DNA of 64,000 nt, taken from positions 868,001 through 932,000 of the forward strand of contig NZ_AP027728.1 in assembly GCF_030296555.1 (NCBI RefSeq). Reading direction: 5' to 3'. Both the position numbers and the translations under genes were made by a program. This stretch comes from Microbacterium suwonense. GTDB taxonomy: Bacteria; Actinomycetota; Actinomycetes; Actinomycetales; Microbacteriaceae. Positions 12,526 through 20,214 of this stretch are shown one piece after another. The notes under the pieces were generated by a model. That model made no database searches. It was not told the origin of the DNA and was given only the letters and a program-made list of their open reading frames with translations. Within the stretch, counting starts at the first letter, position 1, and every line of letters begins with the position of its first letter.

Positions 12526-13281
12526 ATGGCAGAAGTGCGATTCGTGGCGATCGGAGACTCGTTCACCGAGGGCGTCGGCGATGAGCTGCCCGACGGCAGC
12601 GTCCGCGGGTGGGCCGACATCGTCGCACAGGGATGGGCGGATGCCGGTGGTCACACCGTGCAGTACGCCAACCTCGCGATTCGTGGAAAGCTGGCCTGGC
12701 CGATCGTCGAGCAGCAGCTCGAACCGGCGCTTGCGCTGCAGCCCACGCATCTGTCGTTCAATGCGGGTGGGAACGACATGCTCCGCCCGAATGCCGACAT
12801 CGAGCACATCGCCGACGCGTTCACCCGAGTGCTGCGACGATGCGACGAGGAGGGCGTGCGGCTGATCGTGCTGTCGGGTGCGAACCCGAGTGGGCGTCTG
12901 CCGATGGGGAGGATGGTGCAGCGGCGCGGCGATGAGCTCTCCGCCGCGGTGCTGCGCAGAATCGATGGTCGCCCGGATGTCGCGCGCGCTCTGAACTGGC
13001 CGGATTCCGAGCTGTCGCGTCCGGTGTACTGGTCGGAGGATCGGCTGCATATGAACGCCTACGGGCACCATCGCGTTGCCGCCCGCGTGCTGGAAGCGCT
13101 CGGTCACGAGGCGCCGGGGGAGTGGTGGAGGGCTCCCGAGCATCCGTTTGTCGGCCCCGACGGCTACGCCTACTACCGTCAGTTCGTCGCGCCGTGGATC
13201 AGACGGCGCCTGACCGGAACCTCGTCCGGTGACGGTCGGACCGCGAAGTTCGGCGCATGGGTCGAACGGGTGCCGCAGTGA
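12526..13281 (+). CDS. SGNH/GDSL hydrolase
   Basis: A 251-aa SGNH-fold esterase/lipase-like hydrolase. Block I (AIGDSFTEGVGD, catalytic Ser near residue 12), the Gly block (NLAIRGK), block III (NAGGNDM) and block V (DRLHMNAYGHH, catalytic Asp-His) are all present. No export signal is visible. A second SGNH gene at 45449 shares the same motif wording, so the two are probable paralogues. The stop overlaps the GTG of the following membrane protein gene, suggesting coupling. Confidence 0.88.
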   Translation: MAEVRFVAIGDSFTEGVGDELPDGSVRGWADIVAQGWADAGGHTVQYANLAIRGKLAWPIVEQQLEPALALQPTHLSFNAGGNDMLRPNADIEHIADAFTRVLRRCDEEGVRLIVLSGANPSGRLPMGRMVQRRGDELSAAVLRRIDGRPDVARALNWPDSELSRPVYWSEDRLHMNAYGHHRVAARVLEALGHEAPGEWWRAPEHPFVGPDGYAYYRQFVAPWIRRRLTGTSSGDGRTAKFGAWVERVPQ

Positions 13282-13904
13282 GACGTCTGACCGGACGCCG
13301 ACTGTGGCGTCGGGTGCCGCAGCTGCTGGTCGGGCTGTTCCTGTACGGCATCGGCATCGCGTTCATGATCCGGGGTGTGATCGGCGCCGCTCCCTGGGAT
13401 GTGCTCGCGCAGGGCATCGCCACGCACGTGCCGCTCACCTTCGGGACGATCACGATCGCTGTGAGCGGCGTGGTGCTGCTGATGTGGATCCCGCTGCGGC
13501 AGAAACTCGGAATCGGCACGGTGCTCAACGCGCTGCTGGTCGGACCGTCGGCCGATATCGGATTCCTGCTGATTCCCGAGATCGACGTGCTCTGGGTGCG
13601 CGTGGTGTTCTTCGCGATCGGCTTGACGGTGCTGGCAGCGGCGACCGGACTGTACATCGGCGCACATTTCGGGCCTGGTCCTCGCGACGGCCTCATGACC
13701 GGGCTTCACCGCGTGACGAAGCGACCGATCTGGGTAGTCCGCACAGCGCTGGAGGTCACGGTCGTCGCCATCGGCTGGCTGCTCGGCGGCAATGTGGGCG
13801 TGGGAACCGTCGCCTTCGCGCTGCTGGTCGGCCCGATGTGCCAGTACTTCATGCAGATCTTCGATGTGCGCCCGGCTCCACAACCGACACGCGCCCGCGC
13901 ATGA
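13278..13904 (+). CDS. YczE/YitT-type integral membrane protein
   Basis: About 208 aa with five hydrophobic segments (LLVGLFLYGIGIAFMIRG; ITIAVSGVVLLMWIPL; VVFFAIGLTVLAAATGLYIG and others). GPGPRDGLMTGL is typical of the YczE/YyaS (YitT-related) membrane family, whose function is unknown. The GTG start at 13278 gives a classic GTGA overlap with the upstream stop. An ATG at 13257, adding 7 residues, is possible. Confidence 0.75.
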   Translation: MRRLTGRRLWRRVPQLLVGLFLYGIGIAFMIRGVIGAAPWDVLAQGIATHVPLTFGTITIAVSGVVLLMWIPLRQKLGIGTVLNALLVGPSADIGFLLIPEIDVLWVRVVFFAIGLTVLAAATGLYIGAHFGPGPRDGLMTGLHRVTKRPIWVVRTALEVTVVAIGWLLGGNVGVGTVAFALLVGPMCQYFMQIFDVRPAPQPTRARA

Positions 13905-13985
13905 GCGACATCTCACGACCCGGATGCGCCGTGAGGTTCTGCGGTATCGATCAGGAATCGAGAAGGACTGTGCCTGCGACGCTTC

Positions 13986-13991
13986 TAGCCT
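13986..13991 (+). promoter_or_regulatory. Leaderless -10 hexamer TAGCCT, VOC gene
   Basis: TAGCCT ends 6 nt before the ATG at 13998. Confidence 0.5.
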
Positions 13992-13997
13992 CGAATC

Positions 13998-14614
13998 ATG
14001 AACATTCACAGCATCACCATCGAGGTCGCCGATAACGAGGATGTGGCGGCCACCGAGCACTTCTATCAGGACGCCTTCGGCCTGGACGACCGGATCAGAG
14101 TGGGCGTCTCATCGACGTCGACCAGTGGCTTCCGTGGCTTCGCTCCGTCGCTGATCTTCACACAGCCTGCCGACGTCGACGTTCTCTTTCACAAGGCGAT
14201 CTCTGGTGGGGCTGAGGTCCTCAAACCGGTCGCAAAGAGTCTGTGGGGCTATGGCGGGTCACTTCGAGCCGCAGACGGCACGGTGTGGCAGATCGCGAGT
14301 GCGAGCAAGACCGGTGATGGGCGGCCGACGGGCACGATCGAGAAACTGGTCCTGCTGCTCGGCGTCGAGGACGTCAAGGCGAGCAAACGCTTCTATGAGG
14401 AACAGGGCGTGAAGGTGTCCAAGAGCTACGGCAGCAAGTATGTCGAGTTCGATTCCGGCCGCATCGCACTGGCGCTCTACAAGAGCGCCAACCTCGCCAA
14501 GCAGGTCGGGGTCCCGCCGGAGGGGAGGGGTCACACCGTCTCACCGTGAACGCTGACGGCACCTTCACGGACCCCGACGGTTTCGCCTGGGATCTGAGTG
14601 CTGTCGTCGCCTGA
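13998..14614 (+). CDS. VOC/glyoxalase family protein (one frameshift)
   Basis: A two-module vicinal-oxygen-chelate protein. Module one begins MNIHSITIEVADNEDVAATEHFY and module two IEKLVLLLGVEDVKASKRFYEEQG. Such proteins include glyoxalases, dioxygenases and resistance proteins; the exact activity is unknown. As written the frame ends early at 14549. Adding one G at GGGG 14522-14525 gives PPEGEGSHRLTVNADGTFTD and a normal C-terminus ending DLSAVVA at 14614, about 205 aa. I infer a base-calling error rather than a pseudogene. Confidence 0.8.
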
Positions 14615-14668
14615 CGGACGCTGCGCCGACGAATCCGCTCTGGGCTCGGCTGGGGCTGCGCCCGGACG

Positions 14669-15992
14669 TCAGCGGCGGCGCCGTTCGGGGTCGAGCCCCA
14701 TACGGATGCGAGTCCTCTTCCGCTCGATCACGATCATCGTCATCCCGAGGGCCCACAGCGGCAACTGGGTGAAGAACGCCCAGCGGAAGGCGCCCAGCGA
14801 GTAGGTGCCGGGAGTGCCGGCGCCCTGCAGGTCGAGCGTGAGGCCGATCAGGAAGATGGCCGTGAGTGCCGCGAGGAAGCCGCCGGAGTTCGTCACGCCG
14901 GTCGCCGTGCTCAGCCGATGAGCCGGGTTGTGCGTGCGGGCGTGATCGAAGGCGATCATGGATGCCGGGCCGCCTGCGCCCAGGCAGACGACGAGCACGG
15001 TGAGCAGCCAGAGCGGAGCGGGCCCGGGCCAGAAGATCACCAGCATCCAGGCGACGACCTGCACCGCGATGCTGGGCAGCACCAGTGCCAGCGAACGTCG
15101 TGTGGGGATGCGGCGGGAGAGCTCGCCCAGGATGGGACCGAGAACCATGGCGACCACGACGTTGAGGGACACCAGTCCGGCGGCTGCCGCGCTGGATAGT
15201 CCTTCGCCCTCGGTGAGGTAGGGCATGCCCCACAGCAGCAGGAACGCCGTACCGGCGAACGGCGTGGTGAAGTGCGACCAGAAGGCCAGTCGGGTGCCCG
15301 GGTGTGCGAGTGCGGCACGGATGCCGACGCCGGTATCGATCGACGAGGTCACGACCCGGATCACACCGGTCTCGGTGTTGACCGTGACGTCTTCTTCGCG
15401 CTCGGGCGGGCGATTGCGCACGAAGGTGAAGACGAGCACTGCGAAGAGCACTCCGAGGCCCGCGATGCTGCCGAACGTGATGGTCCAGGTCGTCGAATGC
15501 AGCATGACGGCAAGCGGCAGCAGCGCCACCAGCTGCCCCGCCTGACCGGTGATCCCGGTCAGCTGCACCATCAGCGGGCCGCGCTGGGCGGGGAACCAGG
15601 TGGCAACCAGTCGCAGCACGGCCGGGAAGATCGCGGCGTCACCCGCGCCGAGCAGCACGCGTGCGACGATGGCGACGCCGATGCTGGGGGAGACCGCCAT
15701 CACGAACTGCCCGATGCTCATCAGCAGCATGCCGATGACCATGATCGGGCGGGAGCCGTACCGGTCCAGCAGGATGCCGATCGGTATCTGCATGCCGCCG
15801 TACACGGCAAGCTGCACGACGGCGAAGAGCGAGAGTGTCGCGGCATCCGCGTGGAAGCGCTCTGCGGCATCCACACCGACCGCGCTCAGCGAGCTGCGGT
15901 TGGTGATCGCGAGCACGTAGGCGGCGACCGCGACCGTCCAGATCAGCCAGGCGCGCCAGCCTGATGTGGCACGGGGGAGGAGGGGATGTCAC
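14669..15992 (-). CDS. MFS transporter (5' end obscured by G-run indel)
   Basis: A 12-segment major facilitator. The continuous frame covers 15916-14669 (415 aa), but its first residues begin inside transmembrane segment 1. Reading further up, the same frame gives SGWRAWLIWTVAVAAYVLAITNR, a typical MFS N-terminus, but meets a stop unless the runs at 15973-15977 and 15981-15985 are corrected by two bases. A GTG at 15992 would then start a protein of about 441 aa, supported by a TATTCT hexamer 7 nt upstream. GGMQIPIGILLDRYGSRPIMVIGM is the loop 2-3 motif. The substrate is unknown. It is divergent from the HEAT-like gene. Confidence 0.82.
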
Positions 15993-15999
15993 TCGTCCC

Positions 16000-16005
16000 A
16001 GAATA
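16000..16005 (-). promoter_or_regulatory. Leaderless -10 hexamer TATTCT, MFS transporter
   Basis: On the minus strand TATTCT ends 7 nt before the GTG at 15992. It supports that start over the shorter continuous frame. Confidence 0.45.
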
Positions 16006-16009
16006 GTCT

Positions 16010-16015
16010 TAGAGT
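16010..16015 (+). promoter_or_regulatory. Leaderless -10 hexamer TAGAGT, HEAT-like gene
   Basis: TAGAGT ends 6 nt before the ATG at 16022, and lies only 5 bp from the divergent TATTCT element. Confidence 0.45.
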
Positions 16016-16021
16016 CGTCTG

Positions 16022-16465
16022 ATGGTGCAGGACTCATCGCCGCGCGGCCGCATCTCGGCGGCGGCCCAGCGCTGCGGCGAGGGGCTCCTCGTGCAGCGTT
16101 GCATCGATCTGCTCTCCGGGAGGAATCCGGTCCCGGAGGCGGCTCTTCTGGACGTGCTCGGCGGCAACAGTGCTCGAGCGGTCATGGCCGGCCACGAGGG
16201 CGGCGTCGACGGGCATTGGCCGCGAGTCTGGGCTCTGCGGACCTTCCTGTACGTATGGGATCCGCGCGCCGAGCATGAGGTGGCCGCTGCCGGCGGTGAT
16301 GACCACTGGCGTGTCAGGGAGATGGCGGCGAAGGTCCTGGCGGCGAGGAGAGCGACGTCGGGGGAGTCGGAGCGCCTTCTGCATCGCCTTCTGACCGACT
16401 CGCACGAGCGTGTCAGGGCAGCAGCCGCACGAGCACTAACGGTCGTCAGTCACGGGAACTGCTGA
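16022..16465 (+). CDS. HEAT-repeat-like small protein
   Basis: A 147-aa protein with alternating helical repeats, for example RVWALRTFLYVWDPRAEHEVAAAGGDDHWRVREMAAKVL followed by LLTDSHERVRAAAARAL. These resemble degenerate HEAT/PBS-lyase repeats used for protein contacts. No catalytic motif is seen and the role is unknown. It is divergent from the MFS gene and upstream of the accessory patch. Confidence 0.68.
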   Translation: MVQDSSPRGRISAAAQRCGEGLLVQRCIDLLSGRNPVPEAALLDVLGGNSARAVMAGHEGGVDGHWPRVWALRTFLYVWDPRAEHEVAAAGGDDHWRVREMAAKVLAARRATSGESERLLHRLLTDSHERVRAAAARALTVVSHGNC

Positions 16466-16524
16466 GGGCAGCAGGAGCGCGACTCTGGTTCCTGACTGGA
16501 TATCTGGCTTATCGCTTCGAGGAA

Positions 16525-17079
16525 TTATTCGCCCTCAATCGCCCGCCGGGATGAGCGTTGAATACTGAGGTCCTTCAGGATCGACGTCACCAGACCTTCG
16601 GTCGAAGCGTCGCCGCCTACGCGTGTTTCGTCGTGCCAGGGGAGCGGCTGCCACCCGTCATACCAGTCGCGGATCTTGTCCTCGCCGCACTCCTTCGACA
16701 GCGGCCGTCCTGCGTGGCGTCGGATCGTCTCGTCTAATCCGATGTCGAACTGGTAGATCCGAGTCTGGCCGCGGTGGTCGTCGTGCAGGCGTTTGAACAG
16801 CACTGAGTAGTCGCGCAGATTGAAGATTCCGTCCAAGATGACGTCGTATCCGAGGTTCAGAGCGTCGCGTGCAGCGCCGACGATCAGGATGCTTGCATCG
16901 CGGGAGCGCTGCTGCCTGTCGTCGTTGCTCAAGATCTCGCGGCGGAAGTAGTCCTGGTGGATGAGTGCGACGTTCGGCCCGAGCTTTTCGCGTAGCGCCA
17001 GCGCTGTCGTCGTCTTGCCTGAGGCAGAGTCTCCTCGAAGGATCACGAGACGAGTGGATTCGTTGCCAACGGGTGTCAC
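16525..17079 (-). CDS. P-loop kinase / zeta-toxin-like AAA protein
   Basis: A 184-aa P-loop NTPase with Walker A GDSASGKT at residues 16-23, then LIHQDYFRREILSNDD, DVILDGIFNLRDYS and a lid-like FDIGLDETIRRHAGRP. The order resembles small-molecule kinases and zeta-toxin-like AAA proteins often seen in antibiotic or nucleoside phosphorylation. No antitoxin gene is adjacent, so I do not call a toxin system. The GTG start at 17079 has no clear ribosome-binding site. It neighbours a recombinase remnant, so it may be acquired. Confidence 0.8.
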   Translation of the reverse strand: MTPVGNESTRLVILRGDSASGKTTTALALREKLGPNVALIHQDYFRREILSNDDRQQRSRDASILIVGAARDALNLGYDVILDGIFNLRDYSVLFKRLHDDHRGQTRIYQFDIGLDETIRRHAGRPLSKECGEDKIRDWYDGWQPLPWHDETRVGGDASTEGLVTSILKDLSIQRSSRRAIEGE

Positions 17080-17096
17080 GCCTTCATCTTGTCAGC

Positions 17097-17822
17097 TCAC
17101 GGGACGGTCAAGACCGTATGTAATGGTGACATGGCCAGGCACGACGAAGATGTTCTTCCTGTTATGCCCCGAGGGGCGGCCGCCCCCGAGCTGATGCTGT
17201 TTGGTGGCGGGGTAACTGCCCATGATGCGGACAAGACCCGGCTGGGCTCGCGCGAGCGGTAGTCGGGCGCGGCGATGGTGTAGACACCAGTGGTCGACGC
17301 GTGGTCGTGTCCCAGTTGGATCCGGACAAAGCCGACGTCAAAACCGAGCTCGGTCTGCAGGTGGGTGGTGTATGACCGGCGGAGGGAGTGAATGTCCAGG
17401 CGGAAATCCCAGCTCATCGACAAGCGCGTGAAACTTGCGGCGCAGTGCGCCGCTGTCGGCCATGGTCTCGTTGTCGGTCGGGAACAGGGCAGCGGCGCGG
17501 TGTCCGCCGAAGCGGGGAGTCTGACTCTGGACCAATGCTCGAGCACGTCGACGGACCAATCGAACACCGTCAGGGTTGTGCGTTGCTTCGGCGGTGAGCA
17601 CTTCTTAGCCCTTCCATGGCGAACACGTAACAGACCCCGTTCGCCGAAGCCGGGGCGGCGAGTATTGCGAGAGAAGTCTGCGGGGATCGAGAGAAGTCTG
17701 CGGGGATGAGGTGGCGAGCTTCGTTGAAGCGGAGGCTCCAGCCGTAGATCGTCTCGAACATCACTGCGTCGCGCCAGGCGGCAAGGGCGAGCCATCCTTT
17801 CACAACCTGACATAATGTGCAT
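17097..17822 (-). pseudogene. Decayed tyrosine recombinase/integrase
   Basis: Pieces of one tyrosine-recombinase catalytic domain are spread over different frames: WRDAVMFETIYGWSLRFNEARHLIPADFS, then NTRRPGFGERGLLRVRHGRAK, TVFDWSVDVLEHWSRVR, HRAAALFPTDNETMAD through KFHALVDELGF, and finally LDIHSLRRSYTTHLQ with VRIQLGHDHASTTGVYT, carrying the HxLR, LGH and Tyr boxes. The first break is explained by a perfect 20-bp tandem duplication at 17669-17708. At least two further frame changes follow and the N-terminal DNA-binding domain is missing. Unlike the housekeeping frameshifts here, this looks like genuine decay. Confidence 0.82.
17669..17708. repeat. 20-bp tandem duplication inside the integrase remnant
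   Basis: Two identical 20-bp units (17669-17688 and 17689-17708, starting CGAGAGAAGT) lie head to tail. On the minus strand each encodes the IPADFSR segment of the recombinase, so the second copy shifts the frame by 20 bases. Confidence 0.92.
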
Positions 17823-17825
17823 TAT
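17812..17825. promoter_or_regulatory. AT-rich palindrome at the integrase edge
   Basis: ATAATGTGCATTAT is an inverted repeat (ATAATG, TG, CATTAT) in an otherwise GC-rich region, located where the integrase remnant begins. It could be a recombinase core site or an operator; neither is proven. Confidence 0.5.
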
Positions 17826-17830
17826 CGGCG

Positions 17831-18274
17831 TTACTCTCCGGCAACGGCGGCGGAGCCGCGGCGCCTCTGCACGACGTCGCGCACCGCGCCGAGTACGCGA
17901 ACGGCAGCCGTGCGATCTGCGGCGGACGTCACGCGCTCGATCTCAGCAGTGACCTCGGAGATCGCGTCGCGGGCGCGCTCGAGCTCGGCTCTCGCATCAT
18001 CGTGCAGGCGCAACGTCGCGTCGCCACGCTCGACGATGCCGTCGTCAACCAATCGGGATGTCACGGCGTCGACGCGCGCTTCGCTCGCCGTAAGCATCTC
18101 GACGAGCGCCCGTCGCCACTCATCCAGGTCGCGTGGTGCTTTGCGGTCGATGACGTTCACGGCGACCCATTCGTCGTTCGTGTCGAGCGACGTGTCGCCG
18201 AGGATGTTCTCCCGCAGTAGCGCCGAAAGCGCCTGCTCTGTTCGACCGATCTCCTGTTGCAGTGAAGTTGTCAT
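17831..18274 (-). CDS. Hypothetical helical protein, possibly winged-helix
   Basis: A 147-aa soluble protein I do not recognise. It is mostly charged helix, with a coiled-coil-like C-terminus (ARAELERARDAISEVTAEIERV). The stretch ARVDAVTSRLVDDGIVERGDATLRLHDDARAEL resembles the recognition helix and wing of MarR-like regulators, but weakly. The ATG at 18274 is preferred over a TTG 12 nt upstream. It is divergent from a truncated MarR fragment, which hints at a broken regulatory pair. Confidence 0.55.
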   Translation of the reverse strand: MTTSLQQEIGRTEQALSALLRENILGDTSLDTNDEWVAVNVIDRKAPRDLDEWRRALVEMLTASEARVDAVTSRLVDDGIVERGDATLRLHDDARAELERARDAISEVTAEIERVTSAADRTAAVRVLGAVRDVVQRRRGSAAVAGE

Positions 18275-18312
18275 ACGGGTCCCCAATCGTTGTCGTGGAA
18301 TCTATACTCGTT

Positions 18313-18608
18313 GGTGGGACTACCAGACCGGCGGGTCGCTGCGTCAGAGCGAGCTCGCCCGAGAACTCCGCTGGGATAGGACCCGCCTTTCGCACCTTCT
18401 CACTCGCATGAGCCGGCGGGGCTACATCCACAGACTCAAAGGCGTTTCCGGAATCAGCGTCGAGATTCTCCCGCAGGGCACGGAACTTATCGAGACGGCC
18501 GCCCCGGGCCTGGAGGCAGCGGTCCAGCAACATCTGATCGACCAGCTGGGGGACGCGGACGCTCACGCGCTTCGCGCGCTTCTGCAGCGGCTCGACACCT
18601 CGGATTGA
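18313..18608 (+). pseudogene. N-terminally truncated MarR-family regulator
   Basis: The frame encodes SELARELRWDRTRLSHLLTRMSRRGYI and EILPQGTELIETAAPGLEAAVQQHL, the winged-helix and C-terminal dimer helix of a MarR repressor. The N-terminal dimerisation helices are absent and no ATG, GTG or TTG lies just upstream in frame. The open frame further upstream only reflects antisense GC-rich sequence. I read this as a remnant next to the integrase scar. Confidence 0.65.
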
Positions 18609-18662
18609 CCCCCGCCGCCCCGCCTCCTCCACGCCACGGAACGCCTGAGGGTTCAGCGCGCT

Positions 18663-19154
18663 TCACTGGTCGATTCGCGAAGTGCCGCGCGCGCCCTTTG
18701 TTGAATCGATGGTGAGGAGCGGATCGAGCGCGTCGATCAACGCCTCGCGTTGAGCGAGCGGCAACGAGCCGAGGGCTGGTGCCAGGATCCCCGCCAGTTC
18801 CGCGTACAAACGGGCAGTGAGGGTATGTCCGTCCTCAGTGAGGTACACATCGACCGCCCGCGCATCATCGCGGTTCCTTCCCCGCGCGAGCAGCCCGCGC
18901 TTCTCGGCCCGATCCACCAACCCGGAGATCGTGGACTTGTCGAGCCCGAGGTGAGCGGCAAGCTCGGTGAGGCGCGGCCGGCGGTCGCGCAGGATGCCGA
19001 ACACCCGCAACTGCGTGAGGGACAGATCGTTCTCGTTCCCGATTCGGGTCAGAAGGCCGGTCACCTGGAACGTCACCTGGACGAGAGCGTTCATGACGTC
19101 ATCGACGGTCGCGCCGCGCTCCCCCGCCGGGGCCTGTCCGTCACCTCTTGACAT
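18663..19154 (-). CDS. MarR family transcriptional regulator
   Basis: A 163-aa winged-helix regulator. The core LTQLRVFGILRDRRPRLTELAAHLGLDKSTISGLVDRAEKRGLLARGRNRDDARAVDVYLTEDG matches the MarR DNA-binding domain, with flanking dimerisation helices. It is divergent from an MDR oxidoreductase with only 60 bp between start codons. That gap contains a TATAGTT/AACTATA inverted repeat, so it probably represses both genes and responds to a small ligand or oxidant. Confidence 0.9.
   Translation of the reverse strand: MSRGDGQAPAGERGATVDDVMNALVQVTFQVTGLLTRIGNENDLSLTQLRVFGILRDRRPRLTELAAHLGLDKSTISGLVDRAEKRGLLARGRNRDDARAVDVYLTEDGHTLTARLYAELAGILAPALGSLPLAQREALIDALDPLLTIDSTKGARGTSRIDQ
19148..19153 (+). 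promoter_or_regulatory. Candidate -35 box TTGACA, MDR oxidoreductase
   Basis: A perfect TTGACA lies 62 bp before the ATG at 19215. CATTCT begins 17 bp later as a weak -10. The box overlaps the start codon of the divergent MarR gene. Confidence 0.45.
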
Positions 19155-19179
19155 AGTTGGGATTCCCCACCATTCTTTT

Positions 19180-19202
19180 TATAGTTCGTATTCCCAACTA
19201 TA
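19180..19202. promoter_or_regulatory. MarR operator candidate TATAGTT-N9-AACTATA
   Basis: A perfect 7-bp inverted repeat lies 12 bp before the oxidoreductase start and downstream of the candidate TTGACA/CATTCT promoter. A partial copy (ATAGTTGGGATTCCC) lies at 19153-19167. Divergent geometry makes it the likely site for the adjacent MarR protein. Confidence 0.65.
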
Positions 19203-19214
19203 CAGGAGTTCGCC

Positions 19215-20141
19215 ATGTATGCAGCAGTTCTCTCTGCCCCCGATCGCCTCCCGGTGTACCAAGAGCACCTCGAACCCGTTGCCCGCCGCGAAGGTGAAGC
19301 TGTTGTGGAGGTTCTCGCCGCAGCGCTCCACCACGTGACACGTGCGCGGGCGACCGGGGCCCACTACAGTACTGCTGCCGCGTTCCCTCTCGTGCCCGGC
19401 ATCGACGCCGTAGTGCGCGACGACGCCGGCGACCTCCGCTACGCCGTCCTCGACGACACCGCGATGGGCACGTTCTCCGAGCGCACGGTCATCGAGCTTG
19501 CGCGCAGCATCCCGATCCCGTCCAATGCGGATCCCGTGCAGATCGCGGCGGCGATGAATCCCGCCATGTCCTCCTGGCTTGCCCTACGTAGCCGAATCAC
19601 CATGGCACCCGGCAGCCGTGTTCTCGTGATAGGCGCCACGGGCAACGCCGGTCGCATGGCTGTGCAGCTCGCAAAGCTCCTCGGGGCTTCACACGTGATA
19701 GCAGCCGGCCGTGACCGAGGGCGTCTCGCGCCGCTGCAAGCGCTGGGAGCAGATGAGCTGTGCACACTCGACGAGCTCGACAGAGCAGCGGACGCGGATA
19801 TCGTTCTCGACTACATCTGGGGCGATCCCATCGCGAACGCACTCATCCCGATGCTCACTGCCCGCCGAGACCGCTCCACGCCGCTGACCTGGATCCAGAT
19901 CGGGACGGTCGCAGGTCCCACCGCGGCCATTCCGGGAGCCGCGCTGCGTTCGTCCGGCCTCGAGATCATCGGGAGCGGGATCGGATCCGTGCGAGCGCGG
20001 GATATCCTTGCCGCCCTGCCGTCGCTCGCCGAGACGCTCGTCTCTGGGGCCGTCGAGGTCCGCGCTCGAGCTGTACCGCTCGCTGAGGTGGCCTCGGCGT
20101 GGACCAGCACCTCGGAGGAGCGGATCGTGTTCGTCCCGTGA
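19215..20141 (+). CDS. Zinc-independent MDR oxidoreductase (quinone reductase-like)
   Basis: A 308-aa medium-chain dehydrogenase/reductase. The nucleotide-binding segment GSRVLVIGATGNAGRMAVQLAKLLGAS is clear, and catalytic-zinc ligands of alcohol dehydrogenases are not seen, favouring a quinone-oxidoreductase-type enzyme using NAD(P)H. CAGGAG lies 8 bp before the ATG. Its divergent MarR gene and shared operator suggest inducible detoxification of electrophiles or quinones. Confidence 0.85.
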   Translation: MYAAVLSAPDRLPVYQEHLEPVARREGEAVVEVLAAALHHVTRARATGAHYSTAAAFPLVPGIDAVVRDDAGDLRYAVLDDTAMGTFSERTVIELARSIPIPSNADPVQIAAAMNPAMSSWLALRSRITMAPGSRVLVIGATGNAGRMAVQLAKLLGASHVIAAGRDRGRLAPLQALGADELCTLDELDRAADADIVLDYIWGDPIANALIPMLTARRDRSTPLTWIQIGTVAGPTAAIPGAALRSSGLEIIGSGIGSVRARDILAALPSLAETLVSGAVEVRARAVPLAEVASAWTSTSEERIVFVP

Positions 20142-20214
20142 CACGGCTGGCACCAGCTCGCTGAGACTGCGAACAGATTCTCGTCGAGCGGGCGGTTCCG
20201 CGCCGTCGCCGGGG

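Noticed and set aside
16525..17079. Zeta-toxin toxin-antitoxin pair
   Set aside because: The P-loop protein has zeta-like features, but no small antitoxin gene lies adjacent.
17817..18608. A 263-aa protein ending in a MarR domain
   Set aside because: Its first 160 or so codons are antisense to the 17831-18274 gene and have no family sense; only the final segment is MarR-like.
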